NCBI RefSeq assembly: GCF_024970185.1
Contig: NZ_CP103965.1
Location: 1,546,001 to 1,610,000 of the forward strand
DNA: 64,000 bases
Origin: Pseudomonas sp. N3-W
Lineage (GTDB): Bacteria; Pseudomonadota; Gammaproteobacteria; Pseudomonadales; Pseudomonadaceae
Reading direction: 5' to 3'
The position numbers and the translations under genes were made by a program. This document shows, piece after piece, positions 18,994 to 27,852 of this stretch. The notes under the pieces were generated by a model. That model was not told where the DNA came from and did not search any database. It saw only the letters and a program-made list of their open reading frames with translations. How positions within the stretch are numbered: the stretch's first letter is position 1; each line of letters opens with the position of its first letter.

Positions 18994-19270
18994 TTCAGGA
19001 TTCCGCTCAAAGCGACCCGGGAGGGGGTTGGCGCAAGACACCTGGATCGGCGAGTCCGGCAGCCACACAGCCCACTAGTATATAGAGGGGGGTATCGGCA
19101 CAATAGCCGGGCCCACATGGCATTGTGAAACTACTGTGACGGCAATGAGTGGACGCTTCGTCGGACGGTTTTTTCGCCGAATCGGCGACAAGGCGACTGT
19201 ATCGAAGATTTAACAGTCTTTTTCTCGTCACGGTTGCACAATGTCGGGTTCAGCCAGCTATAAATATTTG

Positions 19271-19298
19271 GAACTTTTGCCAAGCGCCCAAGATCAAT
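19271..19298 (+). promoter_or_regulatory. Candidate distal AlgU-type promoter of algU
   Basis: GAACTT, a 17-base spacer, then TCAAT, about 280 bases upstream of algU. The -35 matches the AlgU/RpoE consensus exactly and the -10 is weaker than TCTGA. In P. aeruginosa algU is autoregulated through several promoters. The remainder of the 18994-19551 gap shows no gene. Confidence 0.45.
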
Positions 19299-19465
19299 AG
19301 ACGGTTGCCTGAATCAAGGGACAGTGTCGGCTTCAGAGCGGGACCTGTGGTTGGGGTCACGCTGGCGAATCCGGTGACAAGATTATTCGCGCAGCCGGGC
19401 CATCCCGAGCTGCGCTTTTCGTGCGTGCCAAATCAGAGCCCGCAGGAAACTTGCTTGAAGGGGGA

Positions 19466-19492
19466 GAACTTTTGCGAAAAGCCCGAGTCTAT
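19466..19492 (+). promoter_or_regulatory. Candidate proximal AlgU-dependent promoter of algU
   Basis: GAACTT, a 16-base spacer, then TCTAT, 59 bases before the algU start codon. This matches the AlgU/RpoE consensus (GAACTT-N16/17-TCTGA) at nine of eleven positions and fits known autoregulation of algU. Confidence 0.65.
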
Positions 19493-19551
19493 GTTTGCAA
19501 GTCTGGTCGTTTAGTTATGCAAGCCTCCTTCGAGCTTATCGAGGAGTGTTC

Positions 19552-20133
19552 ATGCTAACCCAGGAAGAGGATCAGCAGCTGGTTGAGCGCGTTCAACGCG
19601 GTGACAAGCGTGCATTCGATCTGCTAGTGCTGAAATACCAGCACAAAATTCTCGGGTTGATCGTGCGTTTTGTGCACGACACCCATGAAGCCCAGGATGT
19701 TGCACAGGAAGCCTTTATCAAGGCCTACCGTGCACTTGGCAACTTCCGCGGAGACAGCGCGTTTTATACGTGGCTTTACCGCATCGCCATTAATACGGCG
19801 AAGAACTACCTGGTTTCTCGCGGCCGCCGGCCGCCTGATAGCGATGTCAGTTCCGAAGATGCAGAGTTCTACGATGGCGATCATGGCCTCAAGGATCTCG
19901 AGTCTCCAGAACGTGCATTGCTGCGCGATGAGATCGAAGGCACCGTCCATCGAACCATCCAGCAACTGCCAGAAGATTTGCGTACAGCGTTAACTTTACG
20001 TGAATTCGATGGTCTGAGTTACGAGGACATTGCAGCCGTCATGCAGTGTCCGGTGGGTACCGTACGCTCCCGGATTTTCCGGGCCCGGGAAGCCATCGAT
20101 AAAGCCCTGCAGCCGTTGTTGCAGGAAAACTGA
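19552..20133 (+). CDS. algU: Extracytoplasmic-stress sigma factor AlgU (RpoE-like)
   Basis: 193 residues. Region 2 (about 20-90, with YQHKILGLIVRFVHDTHEAQDVAQEAFIKAYRAL) recognises -10 elements; region 4 (about 135-185, LREFDGLSYEDIAAVMQCPVGTVRSRIFRAREAI) recognises GAACTT. AlgU drives alginate, osmotic and envelope stress genes and is held by MucA. The start at 19552 has GAGGAG seven bases upstream. First gene of algU-mucA-mucB-mucD. Confidence 0.98.
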   Translation: MLTQEEDQQLVERVQRGDKRAFDLLVLKYQHKILGLIVRFVHDTHEAQDVAQEAFIKAYRALGNFRGDSAFYTWLYRIAINTAKNYLVSRGRRPPDSDVSSEDAEFYDGDHGLKDLESPERALLRDEIEGTVHRTIQQLPEDLRTALTLREFDGLSYEDIAAVMQCPVGTVRSRIFRAREAIDKALQPLLQEN

Positions 20134-20163
20134 GACAGCGGCGACAGCCAAGAGAGGAACGCC

Positions 20164-20751
20164 ATGAGTCGTGAAGCCCTGCAGGAATCGCTGTCCGCAG
20201 TGATGGACAACGAAGCGGACGAGCTTGAATTACGTCGGGTATTGAATGCCTTTGACGATGTAGAAACCCGTGAAACCTGGGCTCGTTACCAGATCGCTCG
20301 GGCCGTCATGCACAAGGACTTGCTGCTTCCTCGTCTGGACATCGCTGCGGCAGTTTCTGCTGCGCTGCAAGATGAAGCCGTCCCGGCCAAAGCCGCTCGC
20401 GGTCCATGGCGCAGCCTGGGTCGCCTGGCTGTTGCCGCTTCGGTGACTGTTGCCGTGCTGGCAGGTGTTCGTCTTTACAATCAGGACGAAATCGCCGGTG
20501 TCGAACTGGCCCAGCAGTCCAATCAGCCCGCCCTGGCCGTTCCTCAGGTCAAAGGCCCGGCAGTATTGGCTGGCTACAAAGAAAGTTCGGAAGCCACTGG
20601 CCCTATGGCCAACGGCGTGCTGCAAGGTCAGCCAGGCTGGCATGATCAGCGTCTGCCGGGCTACTTGCGCCAGCACGCTCAAGAGGCTGCACTTAAAGGC
20701 ACCGAAAGCGCCCTGCCTTACGCTCGTGCAGCAAGCCTGGAAAACCGTTAA
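20164..20751 (+). CDS. mucA: Anti-sigma factor MucA
   Basis: 195 residues: a cytoplasmic AlgU-binding domain (1-80), one membrane span (about 85-105, LAVAASVTVAVLAGVRLY) and a periplasmic tail. Loss of MucA causes mucoidy in P. aeruginosa; here the frame is intact. The C-terminus ends LENR rather than the exposed hydrophobic tail recognised by AlgW. It begins 30 bases after algU and ends eight bases before mucB. Confidence 0.97.
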   Translation: MSREALQESLSAVMDNEADELELRRVLNAFDDVETRETWARYQIARAVMHKDLLLPRLDIAAAVSAALQDEAVPAKAARGPWRSLGRLAVAASVTVAVLAGVRLYNQDEIAGVELAQQSNQPALAVPQVKGPAVLAGYKESSEATGPMANGVLQGQPGWHDQRLPGYLRQHAQEAALKGTESALPYARAASLENR

Positions 20752-20759
20752 GGAGGATC

Positions 20760-21719
20760 ATGCGCGCCATACCTCTACTTACGCTGCTGCTCGCGGGCTG
20801 GTTTGTTGTTCCAGCCCATGCCGATGAAGCCCAGGACTGGTTGATCCGTCTGGGCCAGGCCGAGCAACAGCAAAGCTTCCAAGGTACATTTGTCTACGAA
20901 CGCAACGGTAGTTTTTCTACCCACAACATCTGGCATCGCGTCCAGGATGGCAAAGTCCGCGAGCGTTTGCTGCAGCTCGACGGTTCGGCTCAGGAAGTCG
21001 TCCGCATTGACGGTAACACGCAATGCGTCAGCGGCACTCTGGTTGCGGGGCTTGGTGGTTCACCCAGCTCTGGCGCTCATGCACTCGACCCCCAAAAGCT
21101 CAAGAATTGGTACGACCTTGCCGTCATCGGCAAGTCGCGCGTGGCTGGCCGTGCGGCAGTGATCGTTTCGCTGACGCCTCGTGACCAGCACCGTTACGGT
21201 TTCGAGTTGCACCTGGACAAGGAGACCGGCCTGCCCCTCAAGTCGTTGCTGCTCAATGACAAGGGGCAACTGCTCGAACGATTCCAGTTCACTCGACTGG
21301 ATACCGCCAATACGCCTTCCGACAGCGATTTGAAACCGGGTGCCGACTGCAAAGCCGTTGCATACAGCACTGATACCGCGTCGGCGATCAAGACTGCCCA
21401 GGTCTGGCATTCGGACTGGTTACCCCCTGGATTCGAGCTGACCAGCAGTTCTTCGCACAAGGACCCCGAGACCAAAACCCAGGTCAGCAGTCTGATGTAT
21501 GACGATGGTCTGGCGCGTTTCTCGGTATTCCTGGAGCCGCTGAACGGCGCTACCGTGACCGATACCCGCACCCAGCTGGGGCCGACAGTCGCCGTTTCAC
21601 GGCGCTTGACCACCCCAGAAGGTGAAATGATGGTGACCGTGGTCGGTGAGATCCCGATCGGCACAGCCGAACGTATTGCTCTGTCGATGCGTAACGGCAA
21701 CACTGCGGCCAAGCAGTGA
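20760..21719 (+). CDS. mucB: Periplasmic MucA protector MucB
   Basis: 319 residues with a cleavable signal (LLTLLLAGWFVVPAHA), then two RseB-type domains. MucB binds the MucA periplasmic tail and shields it from AlgW until misfolded lipopolysaccharide or porins displace it. GGAGG lies just before the ATG. Unlike P. aeruginosa, no mucC follows; the next coding start is mucD, 248 bases on. Confidence 0.96.
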   Translation: MRAIPLLTLLLAGWFVVPAHADEAQDWLIRLGQAEQQQSFQGTFVYERNGSFSTHNIWHRVQDGKVRERLLQLDGSAQEVVRIDGNTQCVSGTLVAGLGGSPSSGAHALDPQKLKNWYDLAVIGKSRVAGRAAVIVSLTPRDQHRYGFELHLDKETGLPLKSLLLNDKGQLLERFQFTRLDTANTPSDSDLKPGADCKAVAYSTDTASAIKTAQVWHSDWLPPGFELTSSSSHKDPETKTQVSSLMYDDGLARFSVFLEPLNGATVTDTRTQLGPTVAVSRRLTTPEGEMMVTVVGEIPIGTAERIALSMRNGNTAAKQ

Positions 21720-21852
21720 GCTGACCCCCGTGATGCTCATCCACCGGCGGTTTGATTGTGTGAGAGGTCAGTGATGCCCATTCCACTGTTGAGATGCCGA
21801 AATGTTTGGTGAGCATTTCAATTTGCAAATACCTCAAAACTTTTCTATAGGT

Positions 21853-21870
21853 CAGAGCCCCTCGGCTCTG
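21853..21870 (+). other. Hairpin in the mucB-mucD gap (possible attenuator)
   Basis: CAGAGCC pairs with GGCTCTG around a short loop, followed by CCTTGTTTGTTG, a weak U-rich tract. It sits in the 248-base gap where P. aeruginosa has mucC. It could be a partial terminator between mucB and mucD. I see no open frame resembling MucC at 21720-21967. Confidence 0.4.
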
Positions 21871-21967
21871 GCCTTGTTTGTTGTTCCCGGAACAAAAATA
21901 CCGGCGTATCGTTCCCGGTGTTCCTTGATCCATATCGCTTAACCATGCTCGTCGTAACGGGAGCCGT

Positions 21968-23395
21968 ATGTCGATACCACGCTTGAAGTCTTATCTTTCC
22001 ATTTTTGCCACCGTGCTGGTGCTCGGTCAGGCGGTCTCTGCTCAAGCGGCGGAGTTGCCTGATTTCACGCAACTGGTCGAACAGGCTTCGCCTGCGGTGG
22101 TAAACATCAGTACCACCCAGAAGCTGCCGGACCGCAAAGTCTCTAACCAGCAGATGCCGGACCTTGAAGGCTTGCCGCCGATGCTGCGCGAGTTCTTCGA
22201 ACGCGGCATGCCGCAGCCACGCTCGCCTCGCGGTGATCGCCAGCGCGAAGCCCAGTCCCTGGGCTCGGGTTTCATCATCTCGCCTGACGGCTACATCCTC
22301 ACCAACAACCATGTGATTGCCGACGCCGACGAGATTCTCGTGCGCCTGGCTGATCGCAGTGAGTTGAAAGCCAAGCTGATCGGCACCGATCCACGCTCTG
22401 ACGTGGCCCTGCTGAAAATCGATGGCAAGGATCTGCCGGTGCTCAAGCTCGGCAAGTCCCAGGATCTGAAGGCCGGCCAGTGGGTAGTTGCCATCGGTTC
22501 GCCGTTCGGCTTTGACCACACCGTGACCCAAGGCATCGTCAGTGCCATCGGTCGCAGCCTGCCAAACGAAAACTATGTACCGTTCATCCAGACCGACGTG
22601 CCCATCAACCCGGGTAACTCCGGTGGCCCGTTGTTCAACCTGAACGGTGAAGTGGTCGGCATCAACTCGCAGATCTACACCCGTTCCGGCGGCTTCATGG
22701 GCGTGTCGTTCGCCATCCCGATCGACGTGGCAATGGATGTGTCCAATCAGCTGAAAAGCGGTGGCAAGGTCAGCCGTGGCTGGTTAGGCGTGGTCATCCA
22801 GGAAGTGAACAAGGACCTGGCTGAATCGTTCGGTCTGGAGAAACCGGCCGGTGCGCTGGTGGCTCAGATCCAGGACGACGGCCCGGCTGCCAAAGGTGGC
22901 TTGCAAGTGGGCGACGTGATTCTCAGCATGAACGGCCAGCCGATCGTCATGTCCGCTGATCTGCCGCACCTGGTGGGCGCGCTCAAGGCTGGCGCCAAGG
23001 CCAATCTTGAAGTGATCCGCGACGGCAAACGCAAGAATGTCGAACTGACTGTTGGCGCGATTCCGGAAGAAGGCAAAGAGCTTGCTGCGCTGCCTAAATC
23101 CAATGTCGAAGGCAACAGCAACCGGCTGGGCGTTTCGGTCGTCGAGTTGACCGACGAGCAGAAAAAATCCTTCGACCTGAAGGGCGGCGTGGTGATCAAG
23201 GAAGTCCAGGAGGGGCCTGCCGCCCTGATCGGCTTGCAGCCAGGCGATGTCATCACTCACCTGAACAACCAGGCGATCGACAGCACCAAGGAGTTCACCC
23301 AGATTGCCAAGGAACTGCCAAAGAACCGCTCGGTGTCGATGCGGGTCCTGCGTCAGGGTCGTGCCAGCTTCATCACCTTCAAACTGGCTGAATAA
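21968..23395 (+). CDS. mucD: Periplasmic serine protease/chaperone MucD (HtrA family)
   Basis: 475 residues. The signal ends ...VSAQA before AELPDF. The trypsin-like domain has a complete triad: His115 in TNNHVI, Asp145 in SDVALLK and Ser218 in GNSGGPL. Two PDZ domains follow (about 260-350 and 370-470). MucD degrades misfolded periplasmic proteins and lowers AlgU activity. The 248-base gap upstream suggests its own promoter or read-through from mucB. Confidence 0.96.
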   Translation: MSIPRLKSYLSIFATVLVLGQAVSAQAAELPDFTQLVEQASPAVVNISTTQKLPDRKVSNQQMPDLEGLPPMLREFFERGMPQPRSPRGDRQREAQSLGSGFIISPDGYILTNNHVIADADEILVRLADRSELKAKLIGTDPRSDVALLKIDGKDLPVLKLGKSQDLKAGQWVVAIGSPFGFDHTVTQGIVSAIGRSLPNENYVPFIQTDVPINPGNSGGPLFNLNGEVVGINSQIYTRSGGFMGVSFAIPIDVAMDVSNQLKSGGKVSRGWLGVVIQEVNKDLAESFGLEKPAGALVAQIQDDGPAAKGGLQVGDVILSMNGQPIVMSADLPHLVGALKAGAKANLEVIRDGKRKNVELTVGAIPEEGKELAALPKSNVEGNSNRLGVSVVELTDEQKKSFDLKGGVVIKEVQEGPAALIGLQPGDVITHLNNQAIDSTKEFTQIAKELPKNRSVSMRVLRQGRASFITFKLAE

Positions 23396-23413
23396 ACCGG
23401 TTGTTGGCTGAAT

Positions 23414-23445
23414 AAAAAACCGCCTCGAAAGAGGCGGTTTTTTTG
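23414..23445 (+). terminator. Terminator after mucD
   Basis: AAAAAACCGCCTC pairs with GAGGCGGTTTTTTT around GAAA, 19 bases after the mucD stop codon. It also lies just beyond the 3' end of the convergent M48 protease gene and can serve both. Confidence 0.93.
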
Positions 23446-23464
23446 TGCCTGATTTTTAAAAAGA

Positions 23465-24898
23465 TCAGCCCATCATGTCCTTGATCATCCGTTCCTGCTC
23501 CATCAGCTCGCGCTGGCGTGCGTCGATGCGCGATGACAGCGGGAAATTGCCGCTGGCCTTGCGCTTGGCAAAGTCCAGTTGCTGGATGGCCTGCCGATAG
23601 TCGCCCACCAGGGCGAAGTACTCGGCGCGGGCCTGATGCAGGCCAATGATGTTGCCAGAAAGACCGCGGGTTTCGGCCACCATGTACCAGACGTCAGGAT
23701 CATCGGGGCGAGACTTGAGCAGGCTTTCCAGGGCTTTTTCCGCATCGGCTGCCCGGTTCTGCTTCAACAGCAGGTCGACCCGTACCTGATTCAGCGGATA
23801 GTTGCCCGGGTACTGCGTCAACATTCGCTCGACCCGGGACTGCGCGTCTGGCAGGCGACTGTTGGCGATGTCCAGATCGACCTGGGCCAGGTTGTAGATG
23901 ATTTCATTCGGCGACGAGGCCAGCAGCAGCTTGAGATTTTCCCGTGCATCGTTGAACTGGCTGCCTTTGATCTGGGCAATGGCCAGACCGTAGCGAGCGA
24001 CGTCGTTTTTCGGGTTTTCATCAAGCTGGGCGCGGAAGCGTTTGGCACCCAGGCCGGGCGTCTCTTCGTACATCAATTGCACCCGCGCACGAATCAGCTG
24101 ATAACGCATGCTGTCTTCGATGCCGCCGGGCTTGGACTGTTCGGCGCGGTTGCGGGTGTCGGCGATGCGCGATTCGGTGACCGGGTGAGTCAGCAGGAAT
24201 TCCGGCGGCTTGGCGTCGAAACGGTACTGGCGCATCAAGCGCTCGAACATGTTCGGCATCGAGCGCGGGTCATAGCCGGCCTTTTCCAGATTGAGAATGC
24301 CGATACGGTCGGCTTCCTGTTCGTTCTGGCGCGAGAAGCGGCGCTGTTCCTGAATCGCCGCCGCCTGCGTACCGGCAATGGTCGCGATCCCCGCGTCGCC
24401 GGCACCGGCAGCGGCAATCACGATCCCGGCCAGCAGCGCGGCCATCATCGGCACCTGCATGCGCTGCGAGGCTTCAACGCCGCGGGCGAAGTGCCGTTGC
24501 GACAAGTGAGCCAGTTCGTGCGCCAGGACCGAGGCGTATTCGCCCTCGGTCTGGGCATTGAGAAACAAGCCGCCGTTGACCCCGATAATGCCGCCAGGTG
24601 CGGCAAATGCGTTGAGCTGCGGGCTGTTGATCAGGATGAATTCCAGGCGCCGGTCAGTGACCTGGCTGGTCTCCACCAGCTTATAGACGCTGGTTTCGAC
24701 GTAGTCCTTGAGCTGCGGATCGTTGAGCTGTGAAACCTGGCTGCGCAACATCGCCAGCCACGCGCGGCCCAACTGGTATTCCTGTTGCGGCGAGACAATG
24801 GCAGAACTGGCGTCACCGAGTGACGGCAGGTCGTCGGCGAAGCCCGGTGAGGCAAGCAGGCAGGCGAGCGTCAGCAGGGTAGGGCGCAAAAAAGTCAT
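23465..24898 (-). CDS. BepA-like periplasmic M48 metalloprotease with TPR tail
   Basis: 477 residues. The signal peptide ends at GFA before DDLPSLGDA. The zinc motif HELAH is at residues 127-131, with the second ligand region EQEADRIG further on; the C-terminal half holds TPR repeats. E. coli BepA (YfgC) helps LptD assembly and clears stalled outer membrane proteins. The order protease, TusA-like, PerM, Bcp matches P. aeruginosa PA1005-PA1008. The ATG at 24898 begins the signal peptide. Confidence 0.88.
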   Translation of the reverse strand: MTFLRPTLLTLACLLASPGFADDLPSLGDASSAIVSPQQEYQLGRAWLAMLRSQVSQLNDPQLKDYVETSVYKLVETSQVTDRRLEFILINSPQLNAFAAPGGIIGVNGGLFLNAQTEGEYASVLAHELAHLSQRHFARGVEASQRMQVPMMAALLAGIVIAAAGAGDAGIATIAGTQAAAIQEQRRFSRQNEQEADRIGILNLEKAGYDPRSMPNMFERLMRQYRFDAKPPEFLLTHPVTESRIADTRNRAEQSKPGGIEDSMRYQLIRARVQLMYEETPGLGAKRFRAQLDENPKNDVARYGLAIAQIKGSQFNDARENLKLLLASSPNEIIYNLAQVDLDIANSRLPDAQSRVERMLTQYPGNYPLNQVRVDLLLKQNRAADAEKALESLLKSRPDDPDVWYMVAETRGLSGNIIGLHQARAEYFALVGDYRQAIQQLDFAKRKASGNFPLSSRIDARQRELMEQERMIKDMMG

Positions 24899-24996
24899 GC
24901 ACAAAGCCTTAGTCGACAAAGACCTTACTGTAGCCGGACACCGGGCTTCGGACCAGATATTCTAAGCGGCTAGACGACCCGCCCCGGAGTAACCTG

Positions 24997-25236
24997 ATGA
25001 CCGACGCTGTAGCCCACGATATTGAGCTGGACGCCAGCGGCCTGAATTGCCCGTTGCCGCTGCTCAAGGCCAAACTTGAGCTCAACCGGATGCCCAGCGG
25101 CGCGGTACTCAAGGTGATCGCCACCGATGCGGGCTCCCAGCGCGACTTTCGCACCTTTGCCCGATTGGCCGGTCATACGCTGCTGCTCGAAGAAGACGAG
25201 GCGGGGGTGTACCGCTACTGGTTGAAAAAAGCCTGA
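24997..25236 (+). CDS. TusA-family sulfur-carrier protein (PA1006-like)
   Basis: 79 residues with the family's CPxP motif: Cys18-Pro-Leu-Pro in GLNCPLPLLKAK, which carries a persulfide. Neighbours and length match P. aeruginosa PA1006, a TusA paralogue reported to affect molybdenum cofactor and nitrate respiration; this is from memory and not testable here. It is divergent from the protease and 31 bases before perM. Confidence 0.9.
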   Translation: MTDAVAHDIELDASGLNCPLPLLKAKLELNRMPSGAVLKVIATDAGSQRDFRTFARLAGHTLLLEEDEAGVYRYWLKKA

Positions 25237-25267
25237 AACCTGTTGGGTTCGTTGTTAAGGATTATTG

Positions 25268-26338
25268 ATGTTCAAAGTGTTACGCGACTGGATTCAGCGC
25301 TACTTCTCCGATGAAGAAGCCGTGGTGCTGGCGGTGCTGCTGTTTCTGGCATTTACCGCCGTGCTCACGCTGGGCGGTATGCTCGCGCCGGTGCTGGCGG
25401 GGATGGTATTGGCGTATCTGATGCAGGGGCTGGTGGTCACCCTGGAACGCCTGCGCTTGCCCGGTGCGGCGGCGGTGGGGCTGGTGTTTGCGCTGTTCAT
25501 GGGCCTGTTGCTGGTGTTTATCGTGATCGTGGTGCCGCTGCTCTGGCATCAGTTGATCACGCTGTTCAACGAGTTGCCCGGCATGCTCGCCAAGTGGCAA
25601 TCGCTGCTGTTGCTGTTGCCTGAGCGCTACCCGCATCTGGTCTCTGACGAGCAAGTCCTGCTGGCCATCGACGCGGCGCGAGGCGAAATCGGCAAATTCG
25701 GTCAGTGGGCGCTGACGTTTTCGCTGTCGAGCCTGCCGCTGGTGGTCAACATCATGATCTACCTGGTCCTGGTGCCGATCCTGGTGTTCTTCTTTCTCAA
25801 GGACCGGGAAATGATCGGTCGCTGGGTGAGTGGTTATCTGCCGCGAGAACGCGCATTGATCACCCGTGTGGCGGAAGAAATGAACCGGCAGATCGCCAAC
25901 TACATTCGCGGCAAAGTCATCGAAATCATTATTTGCGGCGGCGTGACCTACATCGCTTTCGTCGCCCTCGGGCTCAACTACGCGGCGTTGTTGGCGCTGC
26001 TGGTGGGAATTTCGGTAGTGGTGCCGTACGTCGGCGCCGTGGTGGTGACGGTGCCGGTGCTGCTGATAGCGCTGTTCCAGTGGGGCTGGAGCGATCAGTT
26101 CATCTATTTGATGGCGGTCTACGGGGTTATTCAGACGCTGGATGGCAACGTGCTGGTGCCGCTGCTGTTTTCGGAGGCGGTCAACCTGCACCCGGTGGCG
26201 ATCATCTGCGCGGTGCTGCTGTTTGGCGGGCTGTGGGGATTCTGGGGCGTTTTCTTTGCGATTCCGTTGGCGACCCTGTTCAAGGCGGTGCTGGATGCGT
26301 GGCCGCGCAAGGAGCCGGTGGTGGCGCCGCTGCTTTAA
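25268..26338 (+). CDS. AI-2E family transporter (PerM-like)
   Basis: 356 residues, eight predicted membrane spans, with the PVLVFFFLKD-like and YVGAVVVTVPVLL segments of the PF01594 family. Members include AI-2 exporters and ion antiporters; the substrate is unknown. The ATG at 25268 follows AAGGA; a TTG one codon earlier is less likely. It follows the TusA-like gene closely and is probably co-transcribed. Confidence 0.86.
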   Translation: MFKVLRDWIQRYFSDEEAVVLAVLLFLAFTAVLTLGGMLAPVLAGMVLAYLMQGLVVTLERLRLPGAAAVGLVFALFMGLLLVFIVIVVPLLWHQLITLFNELPGMLAKWQSLLLLLPERYPHLVSDEQVLLAIDAARGEIGKFGQWALTFSLSSLPLVVNIMIYLVLVPILVFFFLKDREMIGRWVSGYLPRERALITRVAEEMNRQIANYIRGKVIEIIICGGVTYIAFVALGLNYAALLALLVGISVVVPYVGAVVVTVPVLLIALFQWGWSDQFIYLMAVYGVIQTLDGNVLVPLLFSEAVNLHPVAIICAVLLFGGLWGFWGVFFAIPLATLFKAVLDAWPRKEPVVAPLL

Positions 26339-26368
26339 CGGTCCGATCTGTTTTCATTGAATTCAAGG

Positions 26369-26457
26369 GCCTCTTCGCGAGCAAGCCCGCTCCCGCATTG
26401 AACCGCGTCCATCCGGACAACTCGGTCAACTGTGGGAGCGGGCTTGCCCGCGAAGGC
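26369..26457. repeat. REPIN between perM and bcp
   Basis: Facing half-sites TTCGCGAGCAAGCCCGCTCCC and its complement lie about 45 bases apart in the gap between two convergent genes. This is the GGGAGCGGGC class, a slightly different REP type from the array at 13.4 kb. Confidence 0.85.
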
Positions 26458-26479
26458 GTCAGGACAGACGCCGCAACAA

Positions 26480-26953
26480 TCAGGCCTTGTTCAGTGCCTG
26501 AGCCGCCGCCAAAACGGCATCCACATGCCCCGGCACCTTCACGCCACGCCATTCCTGACGCAGCACACCGTCCTTGTCGATCAGGAAGGTACTGCGATCG
26601 ACGCCCATGTATTCCTTGCCATACAGCTTTTTCAGCTTGATCACATCAAACAGCTGGCAGAGCGCTTCTTCCTTGTCGCTGATCAGCTCGAAGGTGAATG
26701 CCTGCTTGGCTTTGAAATTCTCGTGGGATTTCAGGCTGTCGCGGGATACGCCGAACACCTCGGTGTTGGCCGCTTTAAAGGCCTCCAACTGATCGCGAAA
26801 GCCCTGGCCCTGAGTCGTGCAGCCTGGCGTGCTGTCCTTCGGGTAGAAGTAGATCACCACCTGCTTGCCCTTGAGGCTCGCGAGGCTGACGGTCTGCCCG
26901 CTGGTGGCGGGTGCTTCGAAGTCGGTAACCGGTTGGTAGATAGCAACGGCCAT
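26480..26953 (-). CDS. bcp: Thiol peroxidase Bcp (PrxQ family)
   Basis: 157 residues. It reduces peroxides with thioredoxin electrons. The peroxidatic cysteine is Cys45 in YPKDSTPGCTTQ. The usual resolving cysteine five residues on is replaced by Gln50 (CTTQGQ), and the only other cysteine is about residue 99, so the mechanism is probably 1-Cys or unusual. It starts ten bases after gcvR on the same strand, a conserved pairing. Confidence 0.93.
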   Translation of the reverse strand: MAVAIYQPVTDFEAPATSGQTVSLASLKGKQVVIYFYPKDSTPGCTTQGQGFRDQLEAFKAANTEVFGVSRDSLKSHENFKAKQAFTFELISDKEEALCQLFDVIKLKKLYGKEYMGVDRSTFLIDKDGVLRQEWRGVKVPGHVDAVLAAAQALNKA

Positions 26954-26963
26954 GAAAGCTTCC

Positions 26964-27524
26964 TTACATTGGGTTTTGTGGGCGCCACGGTTCGATCAGG
27001 GCATCCAGGTTCAGCGCGTCGGCAAAATCCAGGAACTGATCGCGCAGCCAACTGATCTGCACACCGGCCGGCAGCGTCACGGTAAACGTGGCGTTGAGCA
27101 TGGTGCCGCCGGTTTGCGGCGCCTGATACGTGTCGCAGGTCAGGTTTTCCAGCTCGACGTTGTGGTCCATGAAGAACTGGCACAACTCGTTGACGATATC
27201 CGAGCGATAAGCCGAGCTGACATAGGCGACGTACGGCAGGGCTTGTGGACGGTTCTCCAGCGCCGCGCTGCGCACCACGTTGACCGTGAACGCGTGTTTC
27301 TTGGCGAGGGTCGGCAGGCTGCCTTCCAGGCGCGCCAGGGCGTCCCAGCTGCCAGAGACCTCAAGGATCAAGGCACTGCACTCGCCATGACGGGTCAGGC
27401 GGGAAGTGACCACGGCGCAGCGATTTTCATGGCTGGCACGGCACAGGACGTTAGTCAGCTCCATGGGGTTGGCGCCAAGGGCACTGATAACAAGGAATTG
27501 TTCGCGAACTGTGGGGGTGGACAT
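26964..27524 (-). CDS. gcvR: Glycine cleavage system repressor-like ACT protein GcvR
   Basis: 186 residues with two ACT domains (about 8-80 and 95-175: REQFLVISALGANPMELTNVLCRA and AFTVNVVRSAALE). GcvR binds GcvA in E. coli and blocks activation of glycine cleavage genes. No gcvA is near. It is divergent from dapA across 328 bases (27525-27852), in which I see no further gene or clear operator. Confidence 0.88.
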   Translation of the reverse strand: MSTPTVREQFLVISALGANPMELTNVLCRASHENRCAVVTSRLTRHGECSALILEVSGSWDALARLEGSLPTLAKKHAFTVNVVRSAALENRPQALPYVAYVSSAYRSDIVNELCQFFMDHNVELENLTCDTYQAPQTGGTMLNATFTVTLPAGVQISWLRDQFLDFADALNLDALIEPWRPQNPM

Positions 27525-27852
27525 GCAGCATTCCTAAAGCGATGAGCGGTCGGTACTTTCTACGGGCTTTTATTACCGGGGGCGAGCCTGCGGATACGAA
27601 TTCAGAAAACCCGGCCGAAGGTTGCAACGTGCTCCAGAGTGGCGGGAGCGAGGGCTGGCAACGCTGGATCGGGGCTTGTGATGCCGAAAATGGAGGCTGG
27701 AACCCGGCGTACGAGCTTGTCAGTACCGATCAAAGTCTGAAGGGTAGCGAAAAGCAGCGCCAAGGGGAATGGCAGCAGCGCAGTACTTCGCTTGTACAAG
27801 CATCTTGGCGCCAGTACCATTACCGCTCTCTTTTTCCGGCAGGAGCGGTTGC

